Origin: Bacteroidaceae bacterium
Lineage (GTDB): Bacteria > Bacteroidota > Bacteroidia > Bacteroidales > Bacteroidaceae
Assembly (NCBI GenBank): GCA_017547165.1
Contig: JAFYQK010000023.1
Location: forward strand, 1-58,534
DNA length: 58,534 nucleotides
Direction of reading: 5' to 3'
Part shown: positions 7,481 to 16,247 of the stretch, piece after piece
Layout of the letters: each line of letters starts with the position of its first letter
How positions within the stretch are numbered: position 1 is the first letter of the stretch
Program-made: the position numbers and the translations under genes
Notes under the pieces: model-generated
Told to the model about the DNA's origin: nothing
Database searches by the model: none
Seen by the model: the letters and a program-made list of their open reading frames with translations, nothing else

Positions 7481-8788
7481 ATGAAAGTTCTAATGTTCGG
7501 TTGGGAGTTTCCTCCTAAGATTTATGGAGGTCTCGCTGTAGCCAGTTATGGTATCACCAAGGGCTTGAGTCTTCAAGGAGATGTTGAAACAACATTCTGT
7601 ATGCCTAAGCCTACAGGTGAAGAAGAAGGTTTCCTTAAGATTGTGAACATGAGTCAAGTGCCTGTAGTATGGCGCGATGTCAATTACGATTGGATTAAGG
7701 ATCGCTTTGTTGGTCACACCGCTGAAGACTATTATCGTTTCCGAGATCATCTCTATGCTGATTTCAACTACCTTCAGGGTCTTGACGACCTTGGTTGTAT
7801 AGGTTTTGCTGGTGGTTATCCAAGTAATTTGCACGACGAGATCAACAATTTCAGCATCATCGCAGGTGTTTTGGCTCGTAGCGAGGAGTTCGACCTTATT
7901 CATGCTCATGACTGGTTGACATATCCTGCTGGTGTTCATGCCAAGATGGTAAGTGGCAAGCCTTTGTGCATACATGTGCATGCTACTGACTTCGACCGCT
8001 CTCGTGGTAAGGTGAACCCCACCGTTTATAGTATTGAGAAGAATGGTATGGACCACGCTGATTGCATCATGTGCGTATCAGAGCATACTCGCCAGACCGT
8101 TATCCATCAGTATCATCAAGATCCTCGCAAGTGTGTTGCTATGCACAATGCTGTGTATCCTTTGAGTCAGGATTTGGTGGACATTGTTCCCAATAAGACT
8201 CCAGGTGAGAAGGTGGTGACATATCTTGGTCGTATCACTATGCAGAAGGGTCCTGAGTATTTTGTTGAGGCTGCTGCTAAGGTGCTACAGCGTACTCGTA
8301 ACATTCGTTTCTGCATGGCAGGTAGCGGTGATATGATGAATGCAATGATACACCTTGCTGCCGAGCGAGGAATTGCCGACCGCTTCCACTTCCCTGGTTT
8401 CCAGAAGGGACGTCAGGTTTACGAGTCATATAAGAATTCCGATGTATTCGTGATGCCATCAGTATCTGAACCATTCGGTATTGCGCCTTTGGAGGCTATG
8501 CAGTGCGGTTGTCCTTCAATCATCTCCAAGCAATCGGGTTGTGGTGAGATTCTGGACAATGTGATCAAGGTGGACTACTGGGACATCGATGCCATGGCAG
8601 ATGCTATGTATAGCGTTTGTACCAACGACGCTCTGTACAACTATCTCTCCGAGGAGGGTATCAAGGAAGTTGACCGCATCACATGGGAGAAGGTTGGTCT
8701 TCGTATCCGCGAGTGCTACAACCAACTCTGTGGCCGTGGCTATTTCAACAATGACGACTATCTTAATGCCGTCAAGCACATTAAGTAA
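7481..8788 (+). CDS. Glycogen-synthase-like glycosyltransferase (GT4)
   Basis: A 435-residue GT-B retaining glycosyltransferase. The N-terminal MFGWEFPPKIYGGLAVASYG holds the glycine-rich loop that corresponds to the KxGGL motif of glycogen synthases. The C-terminal half has the EX7E nucleotide-sugar motif in EPFGIAPLEAMQCGCP. The GT4 scaffold and operon partners point to elongation of an alpha-1,4-glucan. It probably replaces classical GlgA; whether it uses ADP- or UDP-glucose cannot be read from the sequence. A good GGAGG Shine-Dalgarno lies about 10 bp before the ATG, unusual in this window. Confidence 0.88.
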   Translation: MKVLMFGWEFPPKIYGGLAVASYGITKGLSLQGDVETTFCMPKPTGEEEGFLKIVNMSQVPVVWRDVNYDWIKDRFVGHTAEDYYRFRDHLYADFNYLQGLDDLGCIGFAGGYPSNLHDEINNFSIIAGVLARSEEFDLIHAHDWLTYPAGVHAKMVSGKPLCIHVHATDFDRSRGKVNPTVYSIEKNGMDHADCIMCVSEHTRQTVIHQYHQDPRKCVAMHNAVYPLSQDLVDIVPNKTPGEKVVTYLGRITMQKGPEYFVEAAAKVLQRTRNIRFCMAGSGDMMNAMIHLAAERGIADRFHFPGFQKGRQVYESYKNSDVFVMPSVSEPFGIAPLEAMQCGCPSIISKQSGCGEILDNVIKVDYWDIDAMADAMYSVCTNDALYNYLSEEGIKEVDRITWEKVGLRIRECYNQLCGRGYFNNDDYLNAVKHIK

Positions 8789-8843
8789 TCATAGAAACGA
8801 TTACGCTTAATACTTTATAAATCAAAGATTAATAATTTACGTT

Positions 8844-10313
8844 ATGAAACAGATTTGTTTATATTTCGAGATACATCAGCCTGTTCATTTGAAGCGCTAT
8901 CGTTTCTTTGAAATCGGTAAGGATCACTACTACTACGACGATTATGAGAACGAGCGCGCTATTCGTGACACCGCTGATAATAGTTATGTTCCTGCACTTA
9001 CCACATTGTTGGAAATGTGCAAGCAGAACGATAATTTCAAGTGTTGTTTCTCTCTCTCTGGTGTTGCTATAGAGATGTTGGAGCAATATGCTCCCGAGGT
9101 TATTGACCTTCTTCAGCAGATTGCAGAAACTGGTAAGGCTGACTTCTTGGCAGAGCCCTATAGCCATGGTTTGGCTTCGTTGGGTAACGAGGAGAGTTTC
9201 AAGAACGAAGTTGAGCGTTTGGCTCATCGTGTTCAGGAATTGTTTGGCGTTACTCCAAAGGTGATGCGTAACTCTAACCTTATTTATAGCGATGAGATTG
9301 GTAGCATGGCTGCTGATATGGGTTATAAGGGTATTATTGTTGAGGGTGCCAAGCATATTTTGGGTTGGAAGAGTCCTCACTATGTTTACTCTTGTGCTGT
9401 TGACAACCGCATTTCTTTGTTGATGCGTGATTATAAGTTGAGCGACGATATTTGCTTACGCTTCTCTGACAGCAGTTGGGTTGAGTATCCTTTGATGGCT
9501 GACAAGTATGTTGATTGGATCGCTAACTTGCCACAGAGTGAAGAGGTTATTACCATCGGTATGGAGCTTTGTGCAATTGGTATGTTCCAACCCCTTTCAA
9601 GCAGTATTCTTGAATTCATCAAGGCACTTCCTGTTTGTGCAGCTCAGCGTGGCATAGGTTTTGCAACACCAGCAGAATTGGTTGAAAACCGCAAGGCTGT
9701 TGATACTGTTGAGGTTCCTTATCCTATGTCTTGGAACGATGAGGAGCGTGATATCTCTGGTTGGTTGGGTAACACCATGCAACGTGAGGCATTTGCAAAG
9801 TTGTATGAGGAGAAGTTGGTTGGTCGTATCCTTGCGTGCAAAGATCGTCGTATCAAGCAGGATTGGGACCGTCTTCAGGCTACCAATAACTTCCAGTACA
9901 TGACCACTAAGCCTCAGGCTGTGCCCATGTTGCGCAGTTTCTACGATAGCGCTTTTGATGCATTCACCAACTACATGAACATTCTTGGCGACTTCCTCAA
10001 GAGAGTTAACGATCTATTCTCTGAGAATGTTGAGAACGACGAGTTGAATGCTCTGTATACACAGATTGCAAACTTGGGTGATGAACTTACCGTTAAGGAG
10101 AATGAAATCAGTGTGCTTCGTGCTCGCTTGGAGAAATTCGAGAGTAAGGCAGAGAAGGTTGAGGTTCCCGTAGAAGCACCAGTGGAGGTTGCTCCCGTTG
10201 TGGAGGAAGTTGCAGCTCCTGCTCCCAAGAAATGTGCCACAAAGAAGTGTGCCACCAAGAAGACTCCTGCTAAAAAGGCTACAACCAAGAAGGCAGAAAG
10301 TGCAAAGAAGTAA
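8844..10313 (+). CDS. GH57 alpha-amylase-type enzyme with a Lys/Ala-rich C-terminal tail
   Basis: A 489-residue protein. Residues 1 to about 390 form a GH57 catalytic (beta/alpha)7 barrel: ICLYFEIHQPVHLKRYRFF opens the fold, FLAEPYSHGLASLG and MRNSNLIYSDEIGSMAADMG are the conserved middle motifs, and DSSWVEYPLMADKYVDWI follows. It is likely to cleave or transfer alpha-1,4-glucan in the cytoplasm (there is no signal peptide). Residues about 395-435 look like a coiled coil (NALYTQIANLGDELTVKENEIS). From about 440 the chain becomes Pro/Val/Glu-rich and ends in a histone-H1-like run with KKCATKK twice and many KK/AK pairs. The tail is not part of the GH57 family. The gene closes the glycogen operon, with a terminator 20 bp downstream. 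Confidence 0.88.
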   Translation: MKQICLYFEIHQPVHLKRYRFFEIGKDHYYYDDYENERAIRDTADNSYVPALTTLLEMCKQNDNFKCCFSLSGVAIEMLEQYAPEVIDLLQQIAETGKADFLAEPYSHGLASLGNEESFKNEVERLAHRVQELFGVTPKVMRNSNLIYSDEIGSMAADMGYKGIIVEGAKHILGWKSPHYVYSCAVDNRISLLMRDYKLSDDICLRFSDSSWVEYPLMADKYVDWIANLPQSEEVITIGMELCAIGMFQPLSSSILEFIKALPVCAAQRGIGFATPAELVENRKAVDTVEVPYPMSWNDEERDISGWLGNTMQREAFAKLYEEKLVGRILACKDRRIKQDWDRLQATNNFQYMTTKPQAVPMLRSFYDSAFDAFTNYMNILGDFLKRVNDLFSENVENDELNALYTQIANLGDELTVKENEISVLRARLEKFESKAEKVEVPVEAPVEVAPVVEEVAAPAPKKCATKKCATKKTPAKKATTKKAESAKK

Positions 10314-10333
10314 GTTAGGCTTTTAAAAATATT

Positions 10334-10373
10334 GAAAATGGGTGTGGTGAAGTTTTTTGCTACACCCATTTTC
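10334..10373 (+). terminator. Intrinsic terminator of the glycogen operon
   Basis: GAAAATGGGTGT (10334-10345) pairs with ACACCCATTTTC (10362-10373) to form a 12-bp stem with a 16-nt loop. It lies 20 bp after the GH57 stop. The 3' U-run is short because the T-rich part is inside the stem. Confidence 0.65.
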
Positions 10374-10406
10374 TAACAAGTACATTTCTATTCTAAGTAT
10401 ATATGT

Positions 10407-11156
10407 ATGGCGACAAAAGTAAAAATACATACTGATGAGGGTGATATCCTTGTAAAACTATACGACGAAACACCAAAGCATCGTGATAATTTTATTAAAC
10501 TTGTAAAGGATTGTTTCTACAATGGTACCTTGTTTCACCGTGTCATCAAGGATTTCATGATACAGGGTGGTGACCCTGATAGTATAGGAGCTCCAGCAGG
10601 TAAAATGCTTGGTACTGGAGGACCTGGTTACAACATACCTGCAGAGATACTATATCCTCAGTTTTTTCATAAGCGTGGCGCTTTAAGTGCTGCCCGATTA
10701 GGTGATGATATGAATCCAGAGCGCGAGAGTAGTGGCAGTCAGTTCTATATTGTTTGGGGGCAGAAGTATAACTCTGGTCAGATAAGGCAGATTGAGAAAC
10801 AAATGCAGATGCAACAGGAGCAAGCAGTATTTGACCGTCTTGTGGCTGAACATCGTTCTGAAATTATGGAATTGCGTCGCAACCGAAATCGTGCTGGTTT
10901 GCAAGAACTTCAGGATCGTTTGAATGCAGAAACACACGCTATATGCAAGGAGATGCCAAAAGCTACACTTACTTCTGAGCAAGTAGAGGCATATACTACC
11001 ATTGGTGGTACTCCACATCTTGATGGACAGTATACTGTGTTTGGTGAGGTTGTTGATGGACTTGATGTGGTTGAGCGCATTCAGTCGTGCAAAACGTTGA
11101 GAGGTGACCGTCCGCAAAGCGATATTAGTATGACAATGGAACTGGTGGAAGAATAA
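10407..11156 (+). CDS. Cyclophilin-type peptidyl-prolyl cis-trans isomerase with a helical insert
   Basis: A 249-residue cyclophilin that catalyses proline isomerisation. The conserved core is LFHRVIKDFMIQGGDPDSIG near the N-terminus, then SGSQFYIVWG, and FGEVVDGLDVVERI near the C-terminus. Between the two halves (about residues 125-190) is a roughly 65-residue charged, Gln/Arg/Glu-rich helical insertion (QIEKQMQMQQEQ onward) that standard cyclophilins of about 165 residues lack. No signal peptide is seen, so it is probably cytoplasmic. It stands alone between two hairpin terminators. Confidence 0.92.
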   Translation: MATKVKIHTDEGDILVKLYDETPKHRDNFIKLVKDCFYNGTLFHRVIKDFMIQGGDPDSIGAPAGKMLGTGGPGYNIPAEILYPQFFHKRGALSAARLGDDMNPERESSGSQFYIVWGQKYNSGQIRQIEKQMQMQQEQAVFDRLVAEHRSEIMELRRNRNRAGLQELQDRLNAETHAICKEMPKATLTSEQVEAYTTIGGTPHLDGQYTVFGEVVDGLDVVERIQSCKTLRGDRPQSDISMTMELVEE

Positions 11157-11162
11157 AGAGAA

Positions 11163-11198
11163 AAGGTATCAATAGTTTGTTAATTCTATTGATACCTT
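11163..11198. terminator. Bidirectional terminator between the cyclophilin gene and tilS
   Basis: AAGGTATCAATAG (11163-11175) pairs perfectly with CTATTGATACCTT (11186-11198), a 13-bp stem and 10-nt loop. The right arm contains the tilS stop codon. T-rich sequence follows on the plus strand and A-rich sequence precedes it, so it can end transcripts from both converging genes. Confidence 0.75.
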
Positions 11199-12403
11199 AT
11201 TTGTAGTTTTAGTACTTTTTTTGTTTCGGGCGTAATCCGATAGTGATTATCAATTCCCTGCTCGATAACCCATACAATTTTTCCGTTTTGTGAGTCGATT
11301 GCCAGTGCTTGTTCTTTTTTGTCGAGGAGGTTTATTTTATGGTCGGTGAGATAGTCGCTGACAAGTTTCGTGCCTTTTCTCATTCCAAATGGCTGGAATC
11401 TGTCACCTTTAATGGCTCTTCTCACAATAATTTCTCCGTTTATTTTATCTCCGTCTATAAAAGCGAGTTTATGGTTCTTGAGTTCTTCTGAAGCAGGTAT
11501 AGTTCCTTCTTCAATGGCTTCTATCACTAAAGAGGGAAGGGGAGAGGAAGGGGCTTTTTTCTCTTTTAATATAAGTTCACCTCGGTTTATCAAAAGAATA
11601 TGTGTAGGACTGCACCAAGTACATCCTGTAGCCTTGCTTATATGTCCTGGTTGGCTATGCTTGTGGATGTCTAAAATTTGCTGCCTTGTGAATGCGTGCG
11701 GAGAGAGCCATTTGAATAACTCTTTTTCTGTTGTCTCTTCTTGTAATTCTAATTGTATGTTTTCGGCGGTTCGTGCCAGGCATTCTGTGATAGAGGGATT
11801 GATCTCCTTGAGTAGAGGTATTACGTCAAGTCTTATTCGATTGCGAAGCGCATCGCGTTCGAGGTTGGTGCTATCTGTGACATAACCTTGTTGGTGATTG
11901 TCTAAATATTGCAGGATTTCTTGTTTGCTAACGCCTAACAATGGGCGGATTATTTTAAGGCCATTGATGACTCGCTCTTGATGTATGCCGGCTAAACCCC
12001 GTATGCCTGTTCCACGAATCAGGTTAAGTAATATTGTCTCTGCTTGGTCCTCCTTGTGATGAGCAACGCATATTCCTTCGGCTTTTAACGCTAATGCTCG
12101 CTCTGTAAACCAATTGTATCGTAGGGTGCGTGCTTCCATCTCAAGACTTGCTGAGTGTTCTTTGGCTGATTCAACAGTTTGGAAATGTTTGACTTCCAAG
12201 GGAATGTTATTCTCTGCACAAAAGTTTCGTACGAAGGTTTCGTCTCTGTTAGATTCTTCTCCCCTTAAATGAAAATTACAATGCAAAGCATATATTTGGT
12301 ATCCTTGCTCTTTCATCATAAGTGCAAGTCCAACAGAATCGGCTCCACCGCTCAGAGCTACCAAATAAAGTCTGTCCTTGTTGAGTAAGCTTATGTTTAT
12401 CAT
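11186..12403 (-). CDS. tilS: tRNA(Ile)-lysidine synthase
   Basis: TilS attaches lysine to C34 of the CAU-anticodon tRNA-Ile so that it reads AUA, using ATP. The PP-loop SGGADS lies near the N-terminus (19-24), followed by ALHCNFHLRGEESNRDE and the conserved AHHKEDQAETILLNLIRGTG. The C-terminal domain includes GDRFQPFGMRKGTKLVSDYL, a TilS hallmark. At 405 residues it is at the short end of the family range. It is the last gene of the dnaN operon, and its start overlaps recN by 4 nt (ATGA). Confidence 0.93.
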   Translation of the reverse strand: MINISLLNKDRLYLVALSGGADSVGLALMMKEQGYQIYALHCNFHLRGEESNRDETFVRNFCAENNIPLEVKHFQTVESAKEHSASLEMEARTLRYNWFTERALALKAEGICVAHHKEDQAETILLNLIRGTGIRGLAGIHQERVINGLKIIRPLLGVSKQEILQYLDNHQQGYVTDSTNLERDALRNRIRLDVIPLLKEINPSITECLARTAENIQLELQEETTEKELFKWLSPHAFTRQQILDIHKHSQPGHISKATGCTWCSPTHILLINRGELILKEKKAPSSPLPSLVIEAIEEGTIPASEELKNHKLAFIDGDKINGEIIVRRAIKGDRFQPFGMRKGTKLVSDYLTDHKINLLDKKEQALAIDSQNGKIVWVIEQGIDNHYRITPETKKVLKLQIRYQ

Positions 12404-14064
12404 TGTATGCCTAATAGGACTTTTGCATTGTTGTAAGCTTCTGTGCTGACATTTGAACCAGAAAGCATGTTTGCTATTTCTTCAACTCGTTCGTCTATGC
12501 TTAATTGTGTGATATGGCTGAATGTATAACCGTCTTTATCTTCTTTCCATACTTTGAAATGGGATTCTCCCAGAGATGCAATCTGTGGCAGGTGTGTAAT
12601 ACTGATTACCTGTGTGTTTTCTTTTCCCATTTGGCGCATAATGTGTGCCATTGATTCCGCTATATGACCAGAGACACCAGTATCTATCTCGTCAAAGATT
12701 ATGGTGGGTAATGCCGAAGTCTTTGTCTGAATGGCTTTGAGGGTGAGCATAACACGTGCAATTTCACCTCCACTTGCTACATTGGAGATATTTTGCATGT
12801 CAGAGCCCAGATTTGCAGAAAAAAGAAATGTAACTTTATCTAATCCATTGCTTAAAGGTTCTGGAGATTCTTGTATGCTTACCTTAAATCTCACTTTGGG
12901 CATTCCCAATAGAGAGAGTTTTTCGATAACCTCCTTTTCTAGCAATGTTGCCGCTTTTTGGCGTGAGGAAGTTAGATTTTCGCCAATTTCAATGACATCT
13001 TCCTTAGCCTTCTCTTCTTGCTTTTTAAGATGAGCAATGTGTTCCTCACTATTATCGACAAGTTCAAGTTTTGCTTCCAAATCGTTTTTTATAGCGATAA
13101 GTTCTTCGCTTGTTGAGACATGGTGTTTTTGTTCAAGACTGTAAAGAGTGTTCAATCTTGATTGTACTTGTTCTAAAAGTTCGGGATCATATTCTATCTC
13201 TTCTCCTTCTGATTCCAGCGTTTCAGCTATGTCTTGCAATTCCACTCTGCAACTTTCAAGTCTTTCTGCAAGTTCCTCTGCTTCAGGGAAGAAATTCTTT
13301 ATTGATGATATGGAATTGCGTGTCTGCCTTATGGTGTCGAGAATAGGAGCTTCACCTTCGGTTAAAAGATAATTGCCTTGAAGCAACGCCCCCTTGATTT
13401 CCTGGGCATGTTCAAGTTTCTCGCACTGTTGTTTGAGATATTCGTCTTCCTCGGGTTTAGGTTTGAATTGTTCCAATTCGTCAAAGAGGAACCTTAGATA
13501 GTCTTCATCCTTTTGATTGTTTTCAAGAGTTGATATGGCTTGTTCTAATTCCTTCTTTATGTTTTTCCATGTAGTAAACGCCTTATTGTATTTTTGCCTG
13601 ATATCGGTGTTTTTTACAACAGTGTCTAGTATTGATATCTGAAAATCTTCTTTACCGAGTAAAAGATTTTGGTGCTGGGAGTGAATGTCTATTAAGTATG
13701 GTGCCATTCTTTTCAGAACCGATAGGGATGTAGGTGTGTCATTGATGAAGGCTCTGCTTTTGCCGTTGGCTGTCAATTCCCTTCTGATTATACATTCCTC
13801 TCCGTCATAATCCAAATCCTCCTCGTCAAACAAATACTTTAGATTGTACTCCTTGATGCTAAAGACCGCCTCAATGATACAACGTGTTTTACCGTGTTGA
13901 ATGGCGGTAAGGTCTGCTCTTTCGCCGGTAAGAAGTCCTATTGCTCCCAATAGAATACTCTTACCTGCTCCGGTTTCACCTGTAATTACAGTAAAACCGT
14001 TTTCTATATCAATTTCCAGTTTTTCTATTAAGGCGTAGTTTTCTATATGAAGGTGTTTAAGCAT
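12400..14064 (-). CDS. recN: DNA repair protein RecN
   Basis: A 554-residue SMC-like ATPase that acts at double-strand breaks. The Walker A GETGAGKS is near residue 30; the middle (about 150-380) is Glu/Lys/Gln-rich coiled coil; the C-terminal half has the ABC signature VASGGEIARVML and Walker B PTIIFDEIDTGVSG. Length and domain order match the family. It overlaps tilS by 4 nt downstream and follows the DUF4835 gene by 20 bp. The order coaBC-DUF4835-recN is familiar from other Bacteroidota. Confidence 0.96.
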   Translation of the reverse strand: MLKHLHIENYALIEKLEIDIENGFTVITGETGAGKSILLGAIGLLTGERADLTAIQHGKTRCIIEAVFSIKEYNLKYLFDEEDLDYDGEECIIRRELTANGKSRAFINDTPTSLSVLKRMAPYLIDIHSQHQNLLLGKEDFQISILDTVVKNTDIRQKYNKAFTTWKNIKKELEQAISTLENNQKDEDYLRFLFDELEQFKPKPEEDEYLKQQCEKLEHAQEIKGALLQGNYLLTEGEAPILDTIRQTRNSISSIKNFFPEAEELAERLESCRVELQDIAETLESEGEEIEYDPELLEQVQSRLNTLYSLEQKHHVSTSEELIAIKNDLEAKLELVDNSEEHIAHLKKQEEKAKEDVIEIGENLTSSRQKAATLLEKEVIEKLSLLGMPKVRFKVSIQESPEPLSNGLDKVTFLFSANLGSDMQNISNVASGGEIARVMLTLKAIQTKTSALPTIIFDEIDTGVSGHIAESMAHIMRQMGKENTQVISITHLPQIASLGESHFKVWKEDKDGYTFSHITQLSIDERVEEIANMLSGSNVSTEAYNNAKVLLGIQ

Positions 14065-14084
14065 GATTGTGTGAAGAATGTATG

Positions 14085-14987
14085 CTATTGTTTTTTGATT
14101 TTTTCCCAGGAAGGATTTTGGCTGGGATTTATTGCAAACAATATGTTGTAAACCCGTTGTTTGTCTTGTTGGTTTGTATGGTGACTGAATATATTTGTCA
14201 GTTCTTCCTTTTTATATTCGGTGAAAAGTTGGGGAACTGTACTCATAGTTTTAGCTTGGCGTGCCTGATCTAAAAGTTCCATGCTCTCAACAAGGGAAGT
14301 ATAGGCTTTTTCAGTGCTATCGCATAATTGGTCTAATCCTTGTCGGTGATAAACATAGTTCAATTGTCGGATTGCTTCCATACTTTCATCAACATAATCA
14401 TTGAGCAATGCAAAGCGGTTATTGTTTTCATTAAAAGCACTCCATCCGCTATAACCTAAGTTTTGTGACTTGTTGACGATATCCTCTGCTATTTTTAGTA
14501 TTTCACTTCCCCCCATTGGAGCAAATGTATCTAAATCCATGCCTATCAGTAGGTGAGCGTAATAGGCAAGAAGTGCCATCAATTGGTTGTCAATGTTTTC
14601 GGGATTATACTCAAGTTGGTCCGCAGGATCGAATTTAAAATTGAAATGGGCATCGCGGGTATTATATAGGACGGTATTGTATGAAGTGCCCCAAACAGGC
14701 CTACTGCTGTTTAGTAATAAGGTACATTCAAAGGTTCCATCCTGACTGTTGTATTTATTGATGGTGATATTGAAGTTGCAACTGATTCTTTCCACCTCTT
14801 TGAACTTGATGGAAGTCCACTGTTTGGTGTTAAGAAATTCTTGGACCTTATTTCTAAAGGTTTCGCAGGCTTCAGTATATGTATTGCCTATTTGAGCTGT
14901 GTTGATAGTTACTTTTGCATTCAGTTCCTGCCCCCAAAAGTTTATTGTAGACAGGCTGCACAACAATATGGCAATAAATTTTTTCAT
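14085..14987 (-). CDS. DUF4835 family exported protein
   Basis: A 300-residue protein with a signal peptide (MKKFIAILLCSLSTINFWGQ, cleavage probably after about residue 20). The mature part has the DUF4835 pattern: LLAYYAHLLIGMDLDTFAPMGG around the middle and LNDYVDESMEAIRQLNYVYHRQGLD near the C-terminus. The family is restricted to Bacteroidota, and some members have been linked by name to PorD of the type IX secretion system; I cannot confirm that role here. No other secretion-system gene is in the window. It overlaps coaBC by 4 nt. Confidence 0.85.
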   Translation of the reverse strand: MKKFIAILLCSLSTINFWGQELNAKVTINTAQIGNTYTEACETFRNKVQEFLNTKQWTSIKFKEVERISCNFNITINKYNSQDGTFECTLLLNSSRPVWGTSYNTVLYNTRDAHFNFKFDPADQLEYNPENIDNQLMALLAYYAHLLIGMDLDTFAPMGGSEILKIAEDIVNKSQNLGYSGWSAFNENNNRFALLNDYVDESMEAIRQLNYVYHRQGLDQLCDSTEKAYTSLVESMELLDQARQAKTMSTVPQLFTEYKKEELTNIFSHHTNQQDKQRVYNILFAINPSQNPSWEKIKKQ

Positions 14988-16177
14988 AACAAGAATTTAT
15001 TGATAATCTCGCGAGCAACATCTTGCTTGCTTTGTAGTGGAAGAGAAACAGTTTCGTCTGTGGTTATAATAGAAACCTTGTTGGTATCACATTGAAAACC
15101 TGCACCTTCGTCTTGCAGACTGTTCATGACAATCATGTCTAAATTTTTGCGTTGTAATTTTTCATTGGCATGCTCAAGTGCATTATGTGTTTCAAGTGCG
15201 AAACCGCATAGTTTTTGTTCTGGTGTTTTAATCTTTCCTAAGTCAGCGGCAATGTCTTTTGTAGGATTCAACCTTAATACAAGTTGCTCTCCTTCACGCT
15301 TTATTTTTTCATCGGCGCATTCACTGGGGGTAAAGTCTGCCACGGCGGCACACATTATTCCTGCCTTGCAATTGGGATATAGCGAAGTTGCTACATGGTG
15401 CATTTGGGCTGCATTCTCAACATTTGTTACATGCAGGAGAGATGATTTGGGGAGTGATAAAGAACATGGCCCGAGAATAAGTTCAACCTCTGCTCCTTCT
15501 GCAATGCATTCTTTAGCCAGGGCAACACCCATCTTTCCGCTTGAGTAGTTTCCGATAAATCTTACAGGATCTAATTTTTCGTAAGTTGGACCCGCAGTGA
15601 TAAGGATGCGTTGACCTTTAAGTTTGCCATCTCTTTTAGCAAAGAAATCAACGAGTTCATCTACAATTATTTCGGGTTCTTGCATGCGTCCTTTACCCTC
15701 GAGTGTTGAAGCAAGGAATCCACTCCCGGGTTCTATTATGGTAACTCCTCGTTCGCATAATAGGTGTATATTCTCCTGTGTAGACACGTGTGCATACATA
15801 TCTAGGTCCATGGCAGGAGCAATCAAGACAGGTGCCTTCATGCTTAAATATGTTGTAATAAGCATATTGTCGGCTATACCATGTGTCATTTTGCCTATTG
15901 TACTTGCAGTGCAAGGAGCAATTAGCATAGCGTCTGCCCATAAACCTAAATCTACGTGACTATGCCAAGAACCATCTCTCTGATTGAAGAAATCGGAAAT
16001 GACAGGTTTATGCGTCAATGCGCTTAATGTTATCGGAGTAATGAATTCTTTTCCAGCGGGAGTGATCACAACTTGGACCTCTGCGCCTTGTTTGATGAGT
16101 AACCTTATCAGGATACAAGCCTTGTAGGCAGCTATACTGCCGGTAATACCAAGGACTATCTTTTTACCTTTTAACAT
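14984..16177 (-). CDS. coaBC: Bifunctional phosphopantothenoylcysteine decarboxylase / phosphopantothenate-cysteine ligase
   Basis: CoaBC performs two successive steps of coenzyme A synthesis: it couples cysteine to 4'-phosphopantothenate (CoaB, CTP-dependent) and decarboxylates the product (CoaC, FMN). The CoaC half starts KKIVLGITGSIAAYKA and has the conserved APAMDLDMY, with cysteine-flap residues further on (GSGFLASTLEGKGRM). The CoaB half starts about residue 190 with GQRILITAGPTYEKLDPVRFIGNYSSGKMG. I place the start at 16177 (MLKGKKIV); the in-frame ATG at 16204 adds nine residues with no family match. It overlaps DUF4835 by 4 nt. Confidence 0.93.
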   Translation of the reverse strand: MLKGKKIVLGITGSIAAYKACILIRLLIKQGAEVQVVITPAGKEFITPITLSALTHKPVISDFFNQRDGSWHSHVDLGLWADAMLIAPCTASTIGKMTHGIADNMLITTYLSMKAPVLIAPAMDLDMYAHVSTQENIHLLCERGVTIIEPGSGFLASTLEGKGRMQEPEIIVDELVDFFAKRDGKLKGQRILITAGPTYEKLDPVRFIGNYSSGKMGVALAKECIAEGAEVELILGPCSLSLPKSSLLHVTNVENAAQMHHVATSLYPNCKAGIMCAAVADFTPSECADEKIKREGEQLVLRLNPTKDIAADLGKIKTPEQKLCGFALETHNALEHANEKLQRKNLDMIVMNSLQDEGAGFQCDTNKVSIITTDETVSLPLQSKQDVAREIINKFLL

Positions 16178-16247
16178 GCTTCCTAATTGCAAACAGTTTT
16201 TCAAATGATATTGGGGATGTTAGTGAAAAACATCCCCAAATTATTGT

